The notes below the pieces were generated by a model. That model was not told the origin of the DNA. It did not search any database and worked only from the letters and a program-made list of their open reading frames with translations. Shown piece after piece: positions 61,048 through 64,000 of a DNA stretch of 64,000 nucleotides. Source of the DNA: Bacillota bacterium (GTDB lineage Bacteria; Bacillota; Clostridia; Christensenellales; UBA1242); NCBI GenBank assembly GCA_009787915.1, contig WQSK01000001.1, positions 1-64,000 on the forward strand. Direction: 5' to 3'. Position 1 is the stretch's first letter, and each line of letters begins with the position of its first letter. A program made the translations under genes and the position numbers.

Positions 61048-61260
61048 ATGACTGAACACACTGAAACGCAGAGAATGAAAGACGGAAATTATCTTATTAT
61101 AAAGTGGAATGTAAGCCCCATGGGTAGTTGGGAGGTCCGTGCCGCGGAGGTAAAAGATAAAGAAGTGGTCTGGGCTAGGAATGCGCTTGCTGCGGGTGAA
61201 TCAACAAAGAAAAAAGATTTATCTATCGCCAGGGGAAAAATGTACGAAGAACTACACTAA
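61048..61260 (+). CDS. hypothetical small protein
   Basis: 70 residues, mixed charge, with a beta then helix pattern (NYLIIKWNVSPMGSWEVRAAEV). No family recognised. The promoter supports it as a real gene. It converges with and slightly overlaps the MntP-like gene. Confidence 0.55.
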   Translation: MTEHTETQRMKDGNYLIIKWNVSPMGSWEVRAAEVKDKEVVWARNALAAGESTKKKDLSIARGKMYEELH

Positions 61261-61812
61261 CCCGACGATTGCGATTATCATTAATATGACTCCGCTGAGC
61301 CAAGATAGGTCGATTGTCGTTCGTTCTTTTACTTTGCCACCAATATATTGTCCGACGGCAAAAACCAATGGGTCGGTTATTAGGGATAGGACGATTGCCG
61401 CGATTATAAAGGGAAGTCCTAGACTGGCAATAGTCGCCCCGAACCCAACCGCGAACCCGTCGAAGGATAGGGCTATGCCGATTGCAAAGGTTTCCCTCCA
61501 TGTAAATTTTGTGTTTTCGGTGTTTTGTTCTCCGCGTGAAACAAACCATTGGGTCAACTTTATTATTCCAAAACAAAAAAGTATTCCAAACGAAACCCAC
61601 TTTGTAATTTCGGGGTCGATGATTGGCCTTAATAGATAACCTGAAAAAAGTCCCGCGCCGATTACGATGGTACCCAAAAGGTTTATTACAAAGATTTTTG
61701 ATGGGGGGACTTTGTTTTTGCCTGTGCCATATCCAAACCCGCATGCGAATAGGTCAACCGATATGACTAAAATAAAGCCGATTACGACCCACGCGATATG
61801 TATGGACTCCAT
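61252..61812 (-). CDS. MntP/YtaF-like membrane protein
   Basis: 186 residues, six helices in two repeats. The repeats contain SVDLFACGFGYG and SFDGFAVGFGA, the metal-site Asp-bearing motifs of MntP manganese exporters and of YtaF. In Bacillota YtaF is annotated as a sporulation membrane protein, MntP as a manganese efflux pump; the two cannot be separated here. It is last of a minus-strand group, 13 bases after the preceding stop. Confidence 0.82.
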   Translation of the reverse strand: MESIHIAWVVIGFILVISVDLFACGFGYGTGKNKVPPSKIFVINLLGTIVIGAGLFSGYLLRPIIDPEITKWVSFGILFCFGIIKLTQWFVSRGEQNTENTKFTWRETFAIGIALSFDGFAVGFGATIASLGLPFIIAAIVLSLITDPLVFAVGQYIGGKVKERTTIDLSWLSGVILMIIAIVGLV

Positions 61813-61825
61813 GCCTCAGGTTATG

Positions 61826-62530
61826 TTAAAGGCTTAGTCCTTGTGAAATATCTTTTTTCAGGTTAATAGGGAATTTGTCGTTTAATTCAAATCGTTCGTC
61901 GGTCAGGGCAAGGTTTGTGAATATACTGCCAATCAAGCCCTGCATTTTGCTATAGACATTTACATGTTTAATTGTCTTGTCGGATTTTAAAACTTTGTTA
62001 TCTTTTTCCAAACTGCAATGGCAGGGTATCGCAACCGCTGGTGTCCCTGTCTTTGTGGCAAAATCAAACTGGTCAACAAGGGCAAGGCAAACCCTTTTCG
62101 ATATTAACAAATCCATGTTTTGGTTTACATGTGGCGGATAAAAATAACTTTGTGAGGAAAAACACTCTGGCAAAACTTCAGGTTTTTGGCACGTATGTTC
62201 CCAGACATACATAGATTCGAGTTGCGCCCGAAAAGCATCCCACACGCCAATTGCCTCTACCAAAGTGTCGCCTGGACCAATATGTCCAAGGCTTTTCATA
62301 TTTTTGATACCAGGTAACAGTTTAAGAATCTTGTTTATCTTTAATGCAGACTCGGCGTTATAAGCAATTGCGTTCTTGCACATATCTGCCTCCTCGTCTA
62401 ACTCGCTTAAAACGAATGTCTTGAATTTATAGAATCCCAAAAAGTTCTTGAAACTCAATCTGCTTTTCAAAAATTTGTCGATAAACTCTTGTGCCAGGAT
62501 AGTTTTTCTGCATAATTCGATTGTACTCAT
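61826..62530 (-). CDS. hypothetical protein
   Basis: 234 residues from the second of two neighbouring ATGs, as the promoter position suggests. Soluble and helical, not recognised. A Cys and His are visible in IPCHCSLEKDN. An upstream extension of the frame to 62635 exists but runs into the methyltransferase gene. It is followed by the MntP-like gene, 13 bases on. Confidence 0.65.
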   Translation of the reverse strand: MSTIELCRKTILAQEFIDKFLKSRLSFKNFLGFYKFKTFVLSELDEEADMCKNAIAYNAESALKINKILKLLPGIKNMKSLGHIGPGDTLVEAIGVWDAFRAQLESMYVWEHTCQKPEVLPECFSSQSYFYPPHVNQNMDLLISKRVCLALVDQFDFATKTGTPAVAIPCHCSLEKDNKVLKSDKTIKHVNVYSKMQGLIGSIFTNLALTDERFELNDKFPINLKKDISQGLSL

Positions 62531-62537
62531 CATGCTT

Positions 62538-62566
62538 AATATAACACAAAAACCTAGAAAAATCAA
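62538..62566 (-). promoter_or_regulatory. promoter, leaderless type
   Basis: On the minus strand TTGATT (62566-62561), 17 bp, TATATT (62543-62538), 7 bp to ATG 62530 and 4 bp to a preceding ATG. Confidence 0.6.
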
Positions 62567-63093
62567 TACTTTTTTAAAAGTACCGCGTAAGGGCTGGTTG
62601 TCTTTGCCAGAGGTTTTTCTATTTTGACATCCCAATTTTGACCGAGCGATGAAACAAATTTTTCAACCTCAACCGCTTCGCTATCACCGCCTGTGTGACC
62701 TGGGTAGACAACAATCGCGATTCTTCCGTTGGGGGAGAGTTTACCGCAAAGTTTTTTCAACGCCATGATAGTTGTATCGGGCTTTGTAATTACAGATTTG
62801 TCCGAGCGGGGCAGATACCCCAAGTTAAAAATCGCGGCCTTGATTTCGCCGTCAATATATTTGTCAAGGTTCTCGTGCCCGTCCTTTAAAAGGGTCGCGG
62901 AAAGATTGTTTTGCGATAACAACTTGCCCGTGTTTGTGATAGCCAAATCTTGCACGTCAAAAGCGAACACTTTTGCACCTTGTGAGGCTAAAAACACTGT
63001 GTCGTGACCATTGCCCATTGTCGCATCTACAACTATGTCGCCTTGGTGGATGACTTGTTTCAGGAAATCGTGCGCGATTTGTATTGGATTCAT
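62563..63093 (-). CDS. class I SAM-dependent methyltransferase (YtqB-like)
   Basis: 176 residues. The SAM-binding motif is VVDATMGNGHDTVFLA and the later AAIFNLGYLP and IAIVVYPGHTGG match the YtqB / rRNA-methylase-like family of Bacillota, some of which methylate mnm5s2U34 of tRNA. The length is normal. It converges toward the right end on no gene; transcription is leftward, ahead of 61826-62530 which has its own promoter. Confidence 0.85.
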   Translation of the reverse strand: MNPIQIAHDFLKQVIHQGDIVVDATMGNGHDTVFLASQGAKVFAFDVQDLAITNTGKLLSQNNLSATLLKDGHENLDKYIDGEIKAAIFNLGYLPRSDKSVITKPDTTIMALKKLCGKLSPNGRIAIVVYPGHTGGDSEAVEVEKFVSSLGQNWDVKIEKPLAKTTSPYAVLLKKY

Positions 63094-63100
63094 AAAAATT

Positions 63101-63130
63101 ATGTTATCACGTATTGATTATTTAAAACAA
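63101..63130 (-). promoter_or_regulatory. promoter, leaderless type
   Basis: On the minus strand TTGTTT (63130-63125), 18 bp, TAACAT (63106-63101), 7 bp to ATG 63093. Confidence 0.5.
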
Positions 63131-63151
63131 GTGTGATAAAGTGTAATGTTC

Positions 63152-63263
63152 GGAGGGTTACCGCTAGGAGCGCAAGCGACGTCGGGAACCTGAAGGAACG
63201 AAGTTACGGAGGGTTACCGAAGTGGTCATAAGAACCTGGCTTGCGCCAGAACCTTGGACCACT
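63152..63263 (+). repeat. tRNA-linked palindromic element, Ser copy
   Basis: The tRNA-Ser 5' end GGAGGGTTACCG is found at 63152-63163 and, extended to 24 bases, at 63208-63231, before the true gene at 63292. After the second copy GAACC-CTGGC-TTGC-GCCAG-AACC forms a hairpin (inner stem 63236-63240 and 63245-63249), and GACCACT (63257-63263) pairs with AGTGGTC of the copied tRNA fragment (63221-63227). Confidence 0.65.
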
Positions 63264-63269
63264 CCGTGG

Positions 63270-63275
63270 TATAAT
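63270..63275 (+). promoter_or_regulatory. -10 box of tRNA-Ser
   Basis: TATAAT with an extended TG, 16 bases before the tRNA. The -35 region is occupied by the repeat element and is poor. Confidence 0.55.
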
Positions 63276-63291
63276 CGTTCCAAAATTGCTC

Positions 63292-63380
63292 GGAGGGTTA
63301 CCGAAGTGGTCATAACGGGGCGGTCTTGAAAACCGTTAGGGTGCAAGCCCACAAGAGTTCGAATCTCTTACCCTCCTCCA
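63292..63380 (+). tRNA. tRNA-Ser (TGA)
   Basis: Complete tRNA with long variable arm. Acceptor GGAGGGT pairs with ACCCTCC, the anticodon loop CTTGAAA shows TGA, the variable arm is TAGGGTGCAAGCCCA, and the T-arm is AAGAG-TTCGAAT-CTCTT. Base 63377 is T, followed by encoded CCA (63378-63380). The recombinase gene ends inside its acceptor stem. Confidence 0.93.
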
Positions 63381-64000
63381 AGCGATTTAATATGCGGACT
63401 GGAAAGTTCGTTGTAATCAATGCCTTGTTCGTGCAAGGTAATTTTAAGGTCGTTTAGGGTTATCGGATCGACTTTGTCAAAGTTATAAAACATAAAAATT
63501 CCGTGTTCCAAAACCCAAATAGAATTAACAAATCCATGTATGATTTTCTTTTGGTACGTAGGGTCGTTTATATCTCCGCCAATAAATTGTTGCAGTCGTT
63601 TTCTATAATCTTCCGCAGTTCTCGGCAAGTTAGATATATGTCGGAGTTTTGACAACTCGATGTTTAAGTCACTTTTTTGTATCTCGAGGTCTTTGCTACG
63701 TTGGTTGATTTTTGAAACTATTGTTTGACCTTGTGCCACAAGTAAAGTGTCAATCAATTTTTCAATTTCCCGGTCGATGACAGATATGCGTTTTTCGTAC
63801 TCTTTAACCCGTTGCGTGGTTATATTATTGGCGTGATAATCAGAGAGCAATTTACTTGCACGTTCTATGTTCTTTGCGTTTGATATGAACTCGATAATGT
63901 CTTGGACAACCGACTTTTCTAACTCGGACTTGTTCTCGTTTGATTTATGACAATCCTTGAACTTGTGTCTGTTACTGCAAACATAGTATCTAAAATTTGT
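63368..64000 (-). CDS. large serine recombinase, C-terminal part (cut by window edge)
   Basis: The C-terminal 210 residues are visible; the N-terminus lies beyond the window. It shows the recombinase zinc beta-ribbon (YYVCSNRHKFKDCHKS) and the following long coiled coil (EYEKRISVIDREIEKLIDTL), the pattern of large serine integrases of phages and conjugative elements. The stop codon (63368-63370) and the last few codons are supplied by the 3' end of tRNA-Ser on the other strand. This marks the left edge of an integrated element that continues to the right. Confidence 0.85.
   Translation of the reverse strand, partial: TNFRYYVCSNRHKFKDCHKSNENKSELEKSVVQDIIEFISNAKNIERASKLLSDYHANNITTQRVKEYEKRISVIDREIEKLIDTLLVAQGQTIVSKINQRSKDLEIQKSDLNIELSKLRHISNLPRTAEDYRKRLQQFIGGDINDPTYQKKIIHGFVNSIWVLEHGIFMFYNFDKVDPITLNDLKITLHEQGIDYNELSSPHIKSLGGG

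Overview
The window reads as the chromosome of a low-to-mid G+C bacterium of Bacillota (Firmicutes) type, probably an uncultured Clostridia-like lineage. The signs are DegV, a CwlD-type amidase, a YtaF/MntP-type membrane protein, a YtqB-type methyltransferase, a Coat-F-like protein and gyrB-gyrA side by side. This placement is inference from gene content; there is no rRNA in the window. Genes are packed tightly, many overlapping by ATGA, and the standard genetic code fits.

Layout. 1-3.6 kb: an ABC-2 export operon. 3.6-9.3 kb: an M20 amidohydrolase, an unknown protein, DegV and a YgjV-like membrane protein on the minus strand, an IS1-like zinc-ribbon protein, two Cys-rich possible surface proteins and a Nudix enzyme. 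9.4-14.3 kb: a divergent ClpX-like ATPase, a MORN-repeat protein, a Nudix enzyme, an MFS-HAD fusion and small membrane proteins. 14.4-21.6 kb: a translation operon (metG-hisS-trpS-cysS-MBL hydrolase-smpB-acyltransferase-like). 21.7-29 kb: two unknown proteins, serS, an amidase and an ABC exporter pair with altered catalytic residues. 29-36.4 kb: gyrB-gyrA, an EamA transporter, an unknown protein and rpsL-x-rpsG. 36.5-46.4 kb: small unknowns, an asymmetric ABC-F protein, a 190-bp inverted repeat and a 1696-residue surface protein. 46.9-55.1 kb: unknowns, a Coat-F-like pair, SAP-like and wHTH membrane proteins, uvrB and uvrA. 55.1-63.1 kb: a broken PHP gene, a nucleotidase-like protein, a GNAT, an M23 peptidase, tRNA-Ile, a Nudix-OGG-Nudix cluster, a MntP-like pump and a methyltransferase. 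From 63.3 kb: tRNA-Ser followed by the 3' end of a large serine recombinase, i.e. the edge of an integrated element.

The strongest window-wide signal is promoter placement. About 25 first genes of transcription units have a good -35/-10 pair whose -10 ends only 5-8 bp before the start codon, with no ribosome binding site, so their mRNAs should be leaderless. They include metG, serS, rpsL and uvrA. Genes inside operons mostly carry Shine-Dalgarno sites or overlap the gene before. gyrB and a few others have ordinary leaders. Other notable signals are palindromic elements carrying copies of the 5' end of the adjacent tRNA at both tRNA genes, a terminator that contains a promoter (found twice), a paired 5' leader motif with three GGGG repeats (found twice), and three ATPase systems with altered key residues.
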